From: Eretmocerus hayati
Taxonomy: Eukaryota; Arthropoda; Insecta; Hymenoptera; Aphelinidae
Reading direction: 5' to 3'
Assembly (NCBI GenBank): GCA_029851415.1
Contig: CM056742.1
Location: 92,184,748 to 92,248,747, forward strand
DNA length: 64,000 nucleotides
Shown here: piece by piece, positions 1 through 12,095 of the stretch
How positions within the stretch are numbered: position 1 is the first letter of the stretch
Layout of the letters: every line of letters begins with the position of its first letter
Notes under the pieces: model-generated
Told to the model about the DNA's origin: nothing
The model's database searches: none
Seen by the model: only the letters and a program-made list of their open reading frames with translations
Program-made: the position numbers and the translations under genes

Positions 1-969
1 ACAAACTAAAGAGTAAAGGTCCAAGCACGGAGCCCTGCGGAACACCCAGATTGGTTGCAAGCCAATCAGAATCCCCATTTTTAGAGGTGACTAGTTGGGT
101 GCGACCTTGTGAATATGATTTGATCCACAGGAGGGCCGATCGTGAGAAACCCAGTTGTCGGAGTTTACTCAGAAGTTTCGTTGGTAATATCGTGTCAAAG
201 GCTTTGCTAAAGTCAAAGAGCAGTAATAGGGTGATCTTTTTCCTATCGATGCCTAGCCTAATGTCATCAGTCAATCTCAGCAAAGCTGTCTGGATACTGT
301 GGTGTTGCCTGAAACCAGCCTGGAAGCGATCTAATAATTCTTCTTTCTTCAAGTACTCCGTGATTTGGTCGTGTGTAACCTTTTCGAGAACCTTGGCGAG
401 AAAGCACAACAGCGCTATAGGGCGGAAATCCAAGACTGATGATGGAGCTGCAGTCTTCTTCAGCGCAATCAGCTGTGCTTTCTTCCAAGCCTCAGGGAAA
501 ATGCTGTGAGCAAAAGAGGAGTTAAAAATATGTACAATAAGGTCACGCAACGCCGGGAGAGCCTTTGCGATCACACTCTGAGGAATTCCGTCTGCCCCGC
601 GAGCCTGTGAGGAGAAATGTTTTATAGCAAGGACTACTTCATTGAAATTGGTTGGCTTGAATTTGAAACCCTCCTCTGGAGCCACCATAATTTCATCCAT
701 CGCATCTTCTATATTTTCGTGGGGCGAGACAGAGACTCCCGCAAAGTGAGCGTTCAACTCACCCGGGGTGAAGCCGTGAAGCTCCTCCTCTTTGCTCTTG
801 GACAAAAGGCCGAGGTTACGCATTTCCTTCCAAATATTTTTATGTTGATCAAGAGCGTCTGAAAGGTGATTCTGAATGAAGGAATTCCGCTCTTTTTCGA
901 TGCGCACGTCAACTTCTTCACTGAGGCGAAAGAACTCATTTTGAAGCTCAGAACACTTGCGCAGGTTGC
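1..969 (-). mobile_element. Non-LTR retrotransposon (LINE) reverse transcriptase fragment
   Basis: Reading the minus strand from about 969 down to the window edge gives one uninterrupted frame with the hallmarks of a LINE reverse transcriptase. In order these are WKEMRNLGLL (pre-RT linker), LNAHFAGV, ADGIPQ, FRPIALL, the catalytic-palm motif LLLFDFSKAFDTI, and QGRTQLV followed by GVPQGSVLGPLLFSL. The second catalytic motif (Y/FxDD) would lie beyond the window edge. The frame has no start codon of its own and breaks off at a (GA)n tract, so the endonuclease half is missing here: either 5'-truncated or interrupted. The motifs resemble the jockey/CR1/L2 group, but the clade is not resolved. The enzyme copies element RNA into DNA at the insertion site. 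The frame is open over more than 300 codons, so this copy is fairly young or recently active. Confidence 0.88.
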
Positions 970-1006
970 AGAGAGAGCGAGAGAGAGAGAGAGAGAGAGA
1001 GAGAGG
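970..1006. repeat. (GA)n microsatellite
   Basis: Run of GA dinucleotides with one interruption. It marks the point where the reverse transcriptase frame to its left stops. Confidence 0.95.
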
Positions 1007-1080
1007 GATTGATTCGGGTTTATTGGCCCCAGGACAGTGGGTTCCATAGAGCATAAAATAGTACATGAAGTGTATCAAAT

Positions 1081-3686
1081 ATATGGGTCAGATCAGTATA
1101 TTTCGGCAATTCCGTGCGCACGACCCCCGCGGATCTTTCCGCCAATCTTTCACATGAAAGTCGGCACAAAAAATAGTACTTTTCCGAAGTTTCAGCCCCC
1201 TAAAAAATTTTTTATGGCCGCTAGAATTTTTTGAAGTTTGATGGAGGCCTTTTCAGCGTTTTCTAAAAAAATCGCCATTTTGACCAGAAACATCGTAGCG
1301 AGGCGTGCAAGGTCGCATTTTCTTTGTTCTAACCTCAATTTTTTGAAAAAAAATATGCGAAACTCTCAAAACCGAATGCGTTCAGTCTACAACAATACAT
1401 AAAGTCACTTTTTTTTTTCAATTTTCAGCCCATTTTCGAATGGATGCTATTCCGACGCATCTGAATCTCTTCTCATCTTACTGGATGACTTTTCTTGTCT
1501 TGGGAACCCCTACAATTCGCGCTTTTGCACGTCCAAATTGGATAATTTTGGCCCGAGTTATGTCCATTAGAAGATGGTGAGTTATCGAAGAATGACCAAT
1601 TTGTCAAGCTCGCCAAATCTATCGCCCTCCACCAATCGACTCAAAACTTGACATAGATGTTCTTTCAAGTGTCCCAAACATGTAGAGGGAATTTTCTTTC
1701 GCGCTGTGTTTCGGCCTCCCATTAGACCTATGAATTTTACCAACACCCTCATTTTTCCGGATTTTCGTGTGATTTTTGAAGCGATGGCCGCTCTTTTCCT
1801 GCGCATGCGCACATCTGTACTGCTTAGGGAGTATTCTCAATTAATAGCCCTTGCAATTCCCTACAAAATGACCCCTTGACGAAGCTTTCTTGATGCAACT
1901 GAACCAGAGATCCAGCTATTCTAAGGCAGGAAAAACTTGGAGTGCCGAAAGTACCTCAACTCACAGGTTTTCAGGGTGAAAAGAAGTGGCCGAGGCTTGC
2001 CATTTGGGTAGTGGCGATCTCTTCCTGCCTTAAAATAGCTAGATTTCTGGTTCAGTTGCATCAAAAAGGCTTTGTCAGAGGTCATTTTGGAGGAATTTGC
2101 AAAGGCTATCAATTGAGGATACTCCCGGAGCAGTACAGATGTGCGCATGCGCAGTAAGAGAGCGGCAACCGCTTCAAAAATTACATGAAAATCCGCAAAA
2201 ATGAGGGTGTTTGTGAAATTTATAGGTCCAACGGAAGGCCGAAACACAGTGCAAAATTTTTTCCAAATGTCTGGGACACTTGAAAGAACATCTGTGTAAA
2301 GTTTTAAGTCGACTGATGGAGGGCGATAGATTCGGCGAGCTTGACAAATTGGTCATTTTTCAATAACTCACCACGGTGCTCTTGAAACACGTTTACATTC
2401 CGCTGACAACCACAAACGGGATTGTTGTGGAATATGTTTCTGGAGCTCTTGGAGCTCATTTTCTGATAAGGATCAAAATTGGCCCACGGGCCGTTTTTTA
2501 TAAAAGTCAAAAAACGTGTTTTCTATCCTTTTTTCAATCTTTCTCCTCGGATAACTCGGGAAGATCACACTTCAACCAAAAATGTGTAGAGACATCTTTT
2601 TTAGATCTTGAAAAATTGCATGGAAAAGGTTTCCACACTTGAATCCTTATAACGCACTCCATTCGAGATATTCTGGGACTTTCATTTCGTAATCATAAGT
2701 TTTCCGGAAAATCGTTTCTGATGCTCACCCATCACTAGATTGGAAGAATATCAAAGAACCCTGGATAACTCGCCATTTTCAAGCACTACAATTCATATTT
2801 TACACAATTTTTGATGAAACGAGCTTCTTTGGAGCCACAGAGTTGAAATTTTCCGGAAAATTCGATTACGGAAGAAATTCCCAAAATATCTCGAACGGAG
2901 TGCGTTTTACGGATTCAAGTATGGAAACCTTTTTCATGTAATTTTTCAAGATCTACAGAAGATATCTCTACAAATTTTCGGTTAAAGTATGATCTTCAAG
3001 AGTTTTCCGGGGAGAAAGATTGGAAAACGGATAAAAAACACGTTTTCTGGAATTTAATAAAAAACGGCTCAAGGGCCCATTTTGATTCTTATCAGAAAAT
3101 GAGCTCCAAGGGTCCCAGAAACATATCCCACAACAATCCCGTTGGTGGTCGTCAGCGGAATGTAAACGATGTTCAAGAGCACCGTGTCATCATCTTCTAA
3201 TGGACACCACTCGAGCCAAAATCATTTTATTTGGACGTGCAAGAGCGCAAATTGTAGGGTTTTTCAAGACGAAAAGAAACTAGTCAAGTTTGATGAAAAA
3301 AGATTCAGATGCGTCGGAATAGCATCCATTTGAAAATGGGCTGAAAATTGAAAAAAAAGTGACTTTATGTATTGTCGTGTAGACTGAACGCATTCGGTTT
3401 TGAGAGTTTCGCATATTTTTTCAAAAAGTTGAGGTTAGAACGAAGGAAATGCAGCCTCGCACGCCTCGCTACGATGTTTCTGGTCAAAATGGCGATTTTT
3501 TCAGAAAACGCTAAAAAGGCCTTTTTTCAAACCTCAAAAAATTCTAGCAGGCGTAAAATTTTTTTAGGGGACTGAAACTCTGGGAAAGTACTATTTTTGG
3601 TGACTACTTTCATGTAAAGAATTGGCGAAAAGATCCGCGGGGGTCGTGCGCACGTATTTGCCGAAATATACTGATCTGACCCATAT
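1081..3686. mobile_element. Large foldback element with three-way-junction design
   Basis: The two ends are inverted copies: ATATGGGTCAGATCAGTATA at the left is mirrored by TATACTGATCTGACCCATAT at the right. The outer arms run from about 1081-1575 and 3190-3686. Between them lie two separate back-to-back hairpins. Hairpin A is about 1576-2374, with its apex near 1974; its arms share the TGACCAATTTGTCAAGCTCG stretch near 1592. Hairpin B is about 2373-3185, with its apex near 2779; its arms share the block from GGTGCTCTTGA to GAGCTCATTTTCTGATAAG. Arms match well but not perfectly. No transposase frame is visible; the short open frames here are mirror-image artefacts of the inverted arms. It is probably a non-autonomous DNA element moved by an enzyme encoded elsewhere. 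Confidence 0.85.
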
Positions 3687-3792
3687 AAAATATATGAAAC
3701 ACAAGAATGAAATGTATGAAGGCGGGAAGAATATAGAAATTATTGAGCACATGAAAAATATCGATCATACCCTGGTGGAAAAAAAGAGTGTA

Positions 3793-4990
3793 GCAGTACT
3801 GCGCACCTCCGTACTACGATGTCGGAGGTACAACCGTAGTACGATAGTACCTCCACGGGCGTAACATGCTCATAACAATGGCGGCGATTCTATATATCTT
3901 CGCTCATAGAAGCGTTGAAGCCACCGAAAGCTGATCCACGACGAGCTCTTAATTTATTACATCGTCGATTATAGCCCACCTATTAGGAACTCCTCAAGAT
4001 TTCTGTACCGAGAGAGCCAGCAGATTATCGATCCTCCAGGTAGGATCGCTACAGCAGATCTATTCGATCATGTTTATATGTCATCGGTGTTTGACATTGC
4101 TTGTTCATGCCACTCACGGCGAGTAAACACGACGTTTAGTCTTCTGCTAAGTGTGTGCTAAGGGGTAGAAACTTGACTTTGCGTGTGATAGAGAAGATTC
4201 CCCACAACTAACCGTGATCTGTGAAGATGGAAAGTGCTCAGTGACATGATTGAACTGTTATAGATGAAGAAATTGCGGCGGAGCTTTAGGAAGATTCTCT
4301 TCGTGCGCCTGCAGGAGTGAGGTTGAACTCCGTGGCGATGATGTGAAAGGGATGAGTTGCTTGATACCCAATGTGACAAGCACACAAACGACTTGGTGTT
4401 CGATTTCTCAAGACATTTACGCTTCTATGACAGATCTACGTAGTCAGATACATTCTACTTCTCTGCAGAGTGGTTAACCTGACCCCTGATGCAGGTTCAC
4501 GAAAAAAGTGCCCCTGAAGCTCCAGCCTATTTTATCTATTGAAGAGTATAGAATAACATATAGAAGAGTAACACGACAAGCGATGCGAAAAATCGAACAT
4601 AGACACATACACAGTCAAACAGATCTGCCGGCTCTTTCGGCATGCACGGAATGGCGTCAGAAATTCACACTTCCTCATAAGACGGAATTCCTCGGGGAGC
4701 TCCCAGGTAGAATAGAATTGAGGATGTGATGAATTGGAGAGCTCGTCGTAAAACATCCCTCGATGGCTTCAACGCTCCTATGAGTGGAAATATTTATCAA
4801 TGCCGCCATTGTTATGAGCATAATCGACGGCGTAATACGATCGTAGTACGACAGTAATACGGCCAGTACTACGACCGTAGTGCTACGATTCTATTACGTC
4901 TGGAGAGGTACGATCGTACTACGGTCGTACCTCCAACTAATATCGTAGTACGATGATGAGACAGTAGCGCTACGGCCGTAGTACGATCGT
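3793..4990. mobile_element. Foldback element with TACGATCGTA-rich ends
   Basis: Inverted arms are clear: GCTCATAACAATGGCGGC near 3868 is mirrored by GCCGCCATTGTTATGAGC near 4801, and GTTGAAGCCA near 3914 by TGGCTTCAAC near 4762. The outermost parts (3793-3865 and about 4826-4990) are built from short self-complementary words such as TACGATCGTA, GTAGTACGA and GGAGGTAC. No coding sequence is recognised inside. Likely a non-autonomous foldback transposon; the family is unknown. Confidence 0.75.
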
Positions 4991-5181
4991 AGTACGCTCT
5001 ATTTCCCACACAGGTATAAGATATAATGTCGAGGCGAAATCTAGTAACTTTGATTTTTACGGAAAGTGAATGAGAGTAGGACGATATTTGCTTTGACCGC
5101 GCACACTAGACAAGTCATTTTACATTACTATTCATATCGAGATCGGGAAGGTATTGGAGTAGGGAACTTTTGAAATTTTTC

Positions 5182-5186
<5 letters not shown>

Positions 5187-5212
<26 letters not shown>

Positions 5213-5830
5213 TCCTCTATTCGTCATACGACAAAAATACACCTACATATTTTCATATGTGATATATATATATATATATAATTAATGGATATTCCGATAA
5301 AATCATATTAAGGAATAATTTGGTCAAGGATAGATACATCACGATTGTGACTAGTCATACACTTTACGATTTCACTTGAAAGAAAATGAGATAGAGGGCA
5401 TAAGTTCACCATAAAACCACAGTTTTTCTTCAGTCTGGTGACAGGAGGTCACTTATAATTAAAAAGAGATAGAAAGAAGAAGAACAAAAACCCGAGCCCA
5501 TCAAAGATTAAAGTAATGCTGCTTCTCTGGATCAATACTCTGAGGAGACTTTGTTAATAGAAAATCTTTCAAGGACTCTTTGAACAAGGGTGTTTTCCCC
5601 AGCTACCGAAAGCCCGGAGGGAGAAAGTTCCACGAATGGGCACATTGAACCTGGAAAGATCTCCTTCCATATTCAAGTCTCATATTGGGAACTTTGAGTA
5701 CCCGCTCTTCTGCATCACCACGTGCGGGGCGTTCAGATTGGTACCTGGTGAACATCGCAGCTAGGTAGCCAGGCTCTCCTAAATGCATGATCTTATGCAT
5801 TAACAGAGCTGCGAAGTACATTCAGTACAT
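5187..5830 (-). mobile_element. LINE 3' end with reverse-transcriptase C-terminus (degraded)
   Basis: The minus strand from about 5830 encodes the typical tail of a LINE open reading frame: MHKIMHLGEPGYLAA, then a conserved R(T/E)YGRRSF-like block (LEYGRRSFQVQ), then WNFLPPGF. An in-frame TAG follows at about 5602. The same frame then continues with FKESLKDFLLTKSPQSID and ends with a stop near 5508, so the copy is inactive. About 290 bp further on, the element ends in a (TATC)n tail on the minus strand (5187-5215). That is the same kind of 3' end seen on the plus strand near 6445. A (TA)n run sits in the 3' untranslated part near 5262-5281. It may belong to the same family as the fragment at the window start, but no overlap exists to prove it. 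Confidence 0.8.
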
Positions 5831-5850
5831 TCAGCTGCGAAGTACATACA

Positions 5851-5863
5851 TAAGAGAGAGAGA

Positions 5864-5894
<31 letters not shown>
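5851..5894. repeat. (GA)n microsatellite
   Basis: Near-pure GA repeat with one G interruption. It sits between two inverted copies of a LINE 3' region. Confidence 0.95.
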
Positions 5895-5895
<1 letters not shown>

Positions 5896-5924
5896 CGGAG
5901 ATAGGGGGTACGAGTGCAGGAGAT

Positions 5925-6466
5925 GTTAGGTCAGGTCGTCCGTTTCCATGTCAACATGGAATAATCCGGAACCAACGTTCACCAACATTTCCATCTCAGG
6001 TGGTTGTAGATGTAGTGTGGGTGGACTATCGTAGGACTCATGAATCCGGGCAGACTCATGTACCAGATGTAAACATTCGTATCTTCCACCAACCATTGAG
6101 GACATATACAGATCCATACCAAACATCCAGGTTTTGGGGTCGAAGTTTACTTCGAACCTGTACTTCCATGAATTTTCTGATTTATATTCCATGTTTCCTC
6201 GAATCATTGTGATTACTGTGTTTTATACTGTGTAATACTGTGTATTACTGGAGATGTGTACATGACGTATCATATCTGTGATGAGATGTAAGACTGAATA
6301 TGGCCTTGACCAAATTCTTACCGAATGACAAAAAAAATATTTGTAATGTATATGTAAACGGGGAGACAATGACTGTCCCCTCCAGCTTCATTTATTTGTA
6401 ATTTTATTTGTACTTTTGTTATTTTGCCTCTGAGCAAATAAAGGCTATCTATCTATCTATCCATCT
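5925..6466 (+). mobile_element. LINE 3' untranslated region, plus-strand copy
   Basis: The segment ends with AATAAA (6437-6442), then GG and a (CTAT)n tail (6445-6464), a typical LINE 3' terminus. It shares the string TTGACCAAATT and the (TATC)n tail with the inverted copy at 5187-5830, so the two are likely members of one family lying tail-outwards. The left boundary is approximate. No reverse-transcriptase motif is visible in this copy. Confidence 0.55.
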
Positions 6467-7508
6467 ATACATCCACATCTCGAAGAAATTCTAATTTGAA
6501 ATATCAGAGAAGAGCCGTCGTCATTGCACGGTTGCCTAGAACTGCTCCTTGATCCAGCTGCCTATGAGCATGGATTGTATTGATGAATATGGTTCGAGAC
6601 ACCTCCGATAATACCCTCAGATACTGGTGAAATTGAGAATTGAGCAATTCTCCCATTCCTCGTATCTCTCTGATTTTGAGTCATCCCGGAGGATTCTCTC
6701 TTCTCAAAAAACTGCTATTCCTGATCCGTCATGTCCGTGATACTGGGGATTCCATGCATACTTGCATTGGTGTACTTTGGACATATTCAATACCATCCAG
6801 ACGTGTTTTCTGCTTATTATTCCAAATAATAGGGCATTTTATTGATGCGGATGTATGACATAGGCTGGTTACATAAGAACTCATCTGAGCGATATTCTCT
6901 GTCTCACAACTAATTCGAATCCGCCTCGTGCTCGTTATGTTGCATCAAAAGTGTGAGTCAAGGAATTATACCTTATGCACCGATTGATACCATGTCTAAA
7001 TTCTTGTGGGTTTTCCTCAGACAGGATTAAAGGTCAGGTCATTCCACTCCCAATTAAATGATAGTGAACACATATGATTGGAGTTTTCATACAGAACATT
7101 ATCAGGTAGTATTATCGAGATAAAGATGGAGAAAATCGATGATATGCATGATGTTTGATCAATGCAATTGATCTCATGAGGAGAAAATACCCTGAATGAT
7201 TTCATATCAATCATTGAGCTACGTCTGGGGTACTAGAACACTGGTTGCACTAGTTCCTCGCCGAAGGAGCTGTTGCAAATGAAGCGAAATTTGGTCAAAC
7301 GAATTCGGCTGCAAATCACGCCAGTTACTTGTTTTGGGTAACAGAGTCTGCATGTAAATTTCTTTCGCGTGGCATCGATTTGCAGCAATTTGCCGAACAA
7401 GAGCCTCTCTCATTTAAGGGGGCCCGGGAGCTCTATTTTTTCTACCGACCTTGGGTTCCGTCACGGGAAGCTTCAACATTCGTGATTTGCGCAATATCTT
7501 GGAAAACA
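6467..7508. other. No recognisable gene
   Basis: About 1 kb of AT-rich sequence. Short open frames have no family motif and no convincing splice sites. Nothing else is seen. Confidence 0.5.
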
Positions 7509-7722
7509 CCGTCTCTCATCGTAGTTCTGTAGATCATATCTACCTCCTGATACAATCTTTCAGGGCGATTCGTCTTGGTCTGAAGGAGAATTTTACATTC
7601 GCAGTTTCCGGAATAGTGACTGCTATCTTCCGGATGTTAAGTTCTCCTTCAAATCAAGTCACGGCGCCCTGAGAATTGTATCAGGAGGTAGATCTGATCC
7701 ATAGTATTACGATGAGAGAGCC
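7509..7722. mobile_element. Small palindromic element (MITE-like)
   Basis: Inverted arms: GATCATATCTACCTCCTGAT near 7532 is mirrored by ATCAGGAGGTAGATCTGATC near 7680. The outer words CTCTCATCGTA and TACGATGAGAG also pair. The centre is near 7615. No coding capacity. Confidence 0.75.
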
Positions 7723-9603
7723 TTTCTTCTACAATTCAGCCTAAGAGATTGCAAAAAATCATCAACTATCACGAGCTCATAGACACTCTCGAAATGAAAG
7801 CAAACGCGTTCGAACTAGGCGTTTTACTCTCTGGTGAACAGCTGATCGTGGCGCTGTGGTTTGAGCTAAAATCCCGAAGCTCATTAATATGGATGTGAAA
7901 ATTCTCTGAGAATCTCGGTCTGCAAATCTCCAGCATTTATCTGTCCACGAAAGGATACGTAGATACGTCTATGTCTATTGACGACTTATAGCAGCCGACG
8001 CACAGTGGGAAGGAGAAATTGCAAGTTTTCCCAATTATACTTTCCCACTAAACAGACAATATTGAGATCCTGCAAGTAGTCAAATTGTAGGTTTTTTCAT
8101 GCAGGAAATGAATCCGTTTCCCTCGAGGGTCGCCCAGAACTCGTATGGTGGTGGCATTCATCAAAACGCGAAAATCAGCTAAAAACACAGTATTAGCGGT
8201 TCAACCGAGAGGGGAAACGATTTGAGACATTTTTCATGAGGAAGAAAGTTGGTGTATTCTTCAGGACACATTTTTTGCTTGCCTGGGTTTTTCAAAAAAC
8301 CTCATTCTTTGAGATTTTTGTGGTCTTTGGATCTTCTTCTGGAAGAATACCGGGATTCTTACCTCGGGAGTCGAGAGAACACAAAATTTCATGTTAGAGT
8401 TCATATTAATATGACGATCCAAGTTGATTCGGAGCAGTCAATTCATTCATACATACGATTACCCCCCCAGTCAATGTTCCTCTTCAATTAGTATGTACAA
8501 TCAATCAGTGCCAGTACATGATTTACAAGTAGAATATGTGTTAGTCAATCGTATAATCAGATCCTCGAGATCGTTTATCAGCCAAAATATGCATGTTGAC
8601 AGTCTTCAAAAGATCGAATCTTAGAGCTAGACGAGGGGTCATCATTCATACTACAACAACTCCCCGAGTCCACCATATCACTTAAAGGACATACAGTACG
8701 CAAACATCTCAGGAAGAAATTCCACAGGAACCATCAATGAAATCTTCCAGAATCTTCACAGGAACATTGACGGGGAATTCTTCTCCATATTCGAATGAGA
8801 AATGACATCGAAATCTCTAAGGAACCTCGCAGAAACATGCCAGGAAATGAATTTGTGATATTCCACTGTCATGTTGCATAAATATCTTCCTAAAAACCTC
8901 CCGAAACATTTCATGGAATATTACCGAACATTTCCCAGGAACATTTCTTATAAGATTTTCGAGGAGTTTCTAAAATATTCCAGTACAATTCACCATTGAT
9001 ATGGCTCGGAAATATCTCTGAATTAATCACTAACTATATTGCAGCAATCTGGAGCGGAGAATTCGGGAAAAATCACTAGGAGCTTCCTGAAAGACTTTTG
9101 AAAGTTTCCTGATAGTTCCCGGAAATATCAATCTCAACTGTTCCTGCAGTATCTTGCCTCTAATCTGTCAGCAATCTTGATTCGGAGACAATTCCGTCGT
9201 GTTTCCGAATGGCCGCTTCAAAATTTCAGAGTAGTGTTACAAACGTGTGACCCTTAGATATCCTATCAGTATGTCAGTGACGATTCTTCTGCTAACTCTT
9301 CCTCGAAAGTCCTGAAAAATTTCCAGGAGCCCCTCGAAAAATGCCAGTGTCACATTTCGAAAGGACGAATCCTCCGAGGAGAGGCCTCAGAAGCCACAAA
9401 AACCTCAAGGAATGTGGTTTTTTGAGAAACCCAGGCAACCAAAGAATGTATCCTAAGATATGCAACAACTTTGTTCCTCATGGAGGATGCCTCAAATTGC
9501 TTTGCCTTCGAGTTTTGGGGGTTCTTTTAACACTCCTGTGCAATTTTTGGGCTACCTCTCTGTTTGACTGTTGTACTCTCTCCGCCGGAATCAGTGAGAA
9601 TCG
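7723..9603. other. No recognisable gene; degenerate short repeats
   Basis: No gene is seen. From about 8690 to 9330 the sequence drifts around a degenerate motif of the type AGGAAACATTnCnnGGAA, repeated many times without a fixed period. It looks like a decayed tandem repeat or relic foldback arms. Confidence 0.4.
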
Positions 9604-10098
9604 CACTGAACTTACCAGTGCGTCTTGACCTCACTGGACTACTCAGTGATAAACTGATCGTCGACCCAACAAGACTAGAGCATACTATGTCTCGAATAAT
9701 TGTATTTAACATGATCCTGGATAACAACCAATGATACTGACCTTCATCACCTGCATGGAATCAATCTAATTTTCAATATAATCAAACTGTTCTCCCACAC
9801 GCACTGATCGTTCAGTGCATATGAGCTGGTAATTCAGCATATATCGCTCCCAAACTCGATAGCTGATCGTCAGTACTCATACACTGACTATGTCAGTATG
9901 ATAACGGTGCATAACCTCGTTGTCACCTGACGACTTTGAGCATCGTTCATAGCTGTGAGTGAAAAGAATTCTTATTCATGTTTGGCTGAACGCTTGATGG
10001 TGTTAGAACTCAGTCCATATGGTCTGAATGTGGTAGAACTATCCAAAGGGCCAAATTGAGCAACAGCATTTACATGCACAATCACTGATTTGTCAGTG
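9604..10098. repeat. Cluster of CACTGA...TCAGTG short palindromes
   Basis: At least five short hairpin-forming words fall within 500 bp: CACTGAACTTACCAGTG at 9604, CACTGGACTACTCAGTG at 9632, CACTGATCGTTCAGTG at 9802, CACTGACTATGTCAGT at 9882 and CACTGATTTGTCAGTG at 10083. Stems are 5-6 bp and loops 4-7 nt. The sequence between them is not conserved. Confidence 0.55.
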
Positions 10099-11114
10099 CC
10101 GCATCGTAACCAAAACGAGCAGCCATCCATATTCAAGAGTCACAATAACCAAGCAGAAAGATGATCATAAGTTATAAACCAACTGAGTGACAGAAGTTTT
10201 CATTCTAATGAGAGGAAATATGTTAATTCTCTCCTTTGAGTAGCCTCATAATAAATGTTCTGTCTGAATTGGTGCTCATGTAATGAACCATAATAAAAGT
10301 TGTGGCAACACTATTTTCAACATGCAGGCCCTTATCAGCGTGCTGCAGACTCCTCAACCTAGGAATAATACTCTGTGTGCGAGGTCATGCAGTTTTCAGA
10401 GACTGTATTCAGAGAGTTTTTGTGCTCTATATGATGCTGGTCTATAGATAGATTCTACCTGAGTATTCTACAAAATTTGAACAAGCTTGGAGTGCAGTCA
10501 AGAGCTCATTGCTCTGCTACAACCTGAATCCATTCTTCTTGAACATTCAATAAATGTATTGAACCTTGATGAATCTAATATGTCCCCACGATTGAGAGCG
10601 TGTGACAATGAATGAGTCTGAGCATGAGGTCTGATGATGGAAATTGAAAATCTAAAAAAGTATGGATCTAATTCATCAAGTGCTTGGTTTTTGCACATAG
10701 TTGTGCCTCGAGGTGCACCTTTGTATGATCTTGTTATCATTTCAGACAGATTTTGGTGTGAGAACAACAACAAACATGTATCAACATGTCAATACATCTT
10801 TCGTCGACTCAAGTTCAAGTTATCGAAAATAGCGATTCAGTGTGATCATTCATGAGAGTGAAATTGTGTGTGAGTTTTTTTAAGAACTGTGTCCCCGGGC
10901 TTGATCTAGTAGTCTCTGAAATCACTTATTGATACAAAATGAGCATACTTTATTCAGTCAGTGCATGCAGCTTTATCCTTAACCAAGTGTAACTAGGAGA
11001 AGTGTTAACGAATCTCTTGAGTGAATATGAGGATATCCCATCATTCCAAAGTTAAGGCCATGCAAAAGCTCTACCTCACCATATGATCCGATCACAACTA
11101 AAATGAATTTTCCT
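10099..11114. other. No recognisable gene
   Basis: AT-rich, with only short open frames that lack protein-family motifs. Nothing else supported. Confidence 0.5.
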
Positions 11115-11382
11115 AAAAAATTGGCGAAATATCTCAAAACCCTACATAGTTCAGGCTGTACATTATGATCAGATCTGCCATTTGGTAAAAGTTTGAAGTT
11201 GATTGGAATTATCGTTTTAACAGTAGTCTGAGGACTGTGATTACGCCGGTAGACATGAATTACAGTCCTCAGACTACTATTAAAACAACAATTTCAATCA
11301 ACTTCAGACTTTGAGCAAATGATAGATTCGATCTTCAAGTACAACCTAAACTATACACGGTCCCATAATTTTTCCGAAAAAG
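11115..11382. mobile_element. Palindromic MITE-like element
   Basis: The central arms AGTAGTCTGAGGACTGT (11223) and ACAGTCCTCAGACTACT (11263) pair, and the pairing extends outwards as GAAGTTGATTGGAATT with AATTTCAATCAACTTC. More diverged outer arms reach about 11115 and 11382. No coding sequence. Confidence 0.75.
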
Positions 11383-12095
11383 ACAGGAACCAAGTGGAAA
11401 AAGTGACACCACTCATATACCGACATAATCAAGGCGTCCGCGGCGCATAATCCGTCGTCTGCTGCAGCCACCTGGAATGACTACAACGACGTCGCACACA
11501 TACACATACCCACCCATTTTACGGCATGTTCCGGTAGCCCATCACCTTGTTACCGGTTCGGGGCTTCACGGTGCCGTCGCGGGTGCCCGATTTGTCATTC
11601 TCGAGTGCTCGAGTAGACGCGAGTGCCCCGGTTGTCGGTGATATTGTAGTGCTGGTGGAAAAGTGAAAAGTGGGAAGTGGGCGCTTGCATCTGGCAACGC
11701 AGTCTCGCATCTCTTCGCAGCAACAACAACTTGTCGACTGCTTTCAAGAAGATTCTTTGTACGTGTGCATAGGAAGAAAATTAAGTTTTCCGTGAAAATT
11801 AATGAACGTCGGAGGTACTTGAATTCAGGAGCAATCGACGATGCCCCACGAGGTTCTAAGTTGTCTGCTTTTGCTATGTTGCCCAATGGGGCTAGATGTC
11901 AACAACTCTTGTTGCACAGATATTTGCTATAAATTTCACCTTGACTCAGAGTTTTCATATTCAATCGATTGCAAAAGTTATGATCTCCCTATTACAATTC
12001 ATATGAGATGGGAATTGAAGAATTTTCTTATTTCTATCCTATTTTCAGAAGCTCGCACTTTGAGATAAAGGTGTAAGTTTTGGTACGAAACATAC
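11383..12095. other. No recognisable gene; locally CpG-rich patch
   Basis: Between about 11430 and 11660 the sequence is richer in G, C and CpG than its surroundings. That could reflect an untranslated first exon or an old element. No protein motif is recognised in the short open frames that cross it. Confidence 0.3.

Noticed and set aside
1582..2247. Pairs of similar ORFs on both strands
   Set aside because: They are mirror images caused by the arms of the foldback element, not genes.
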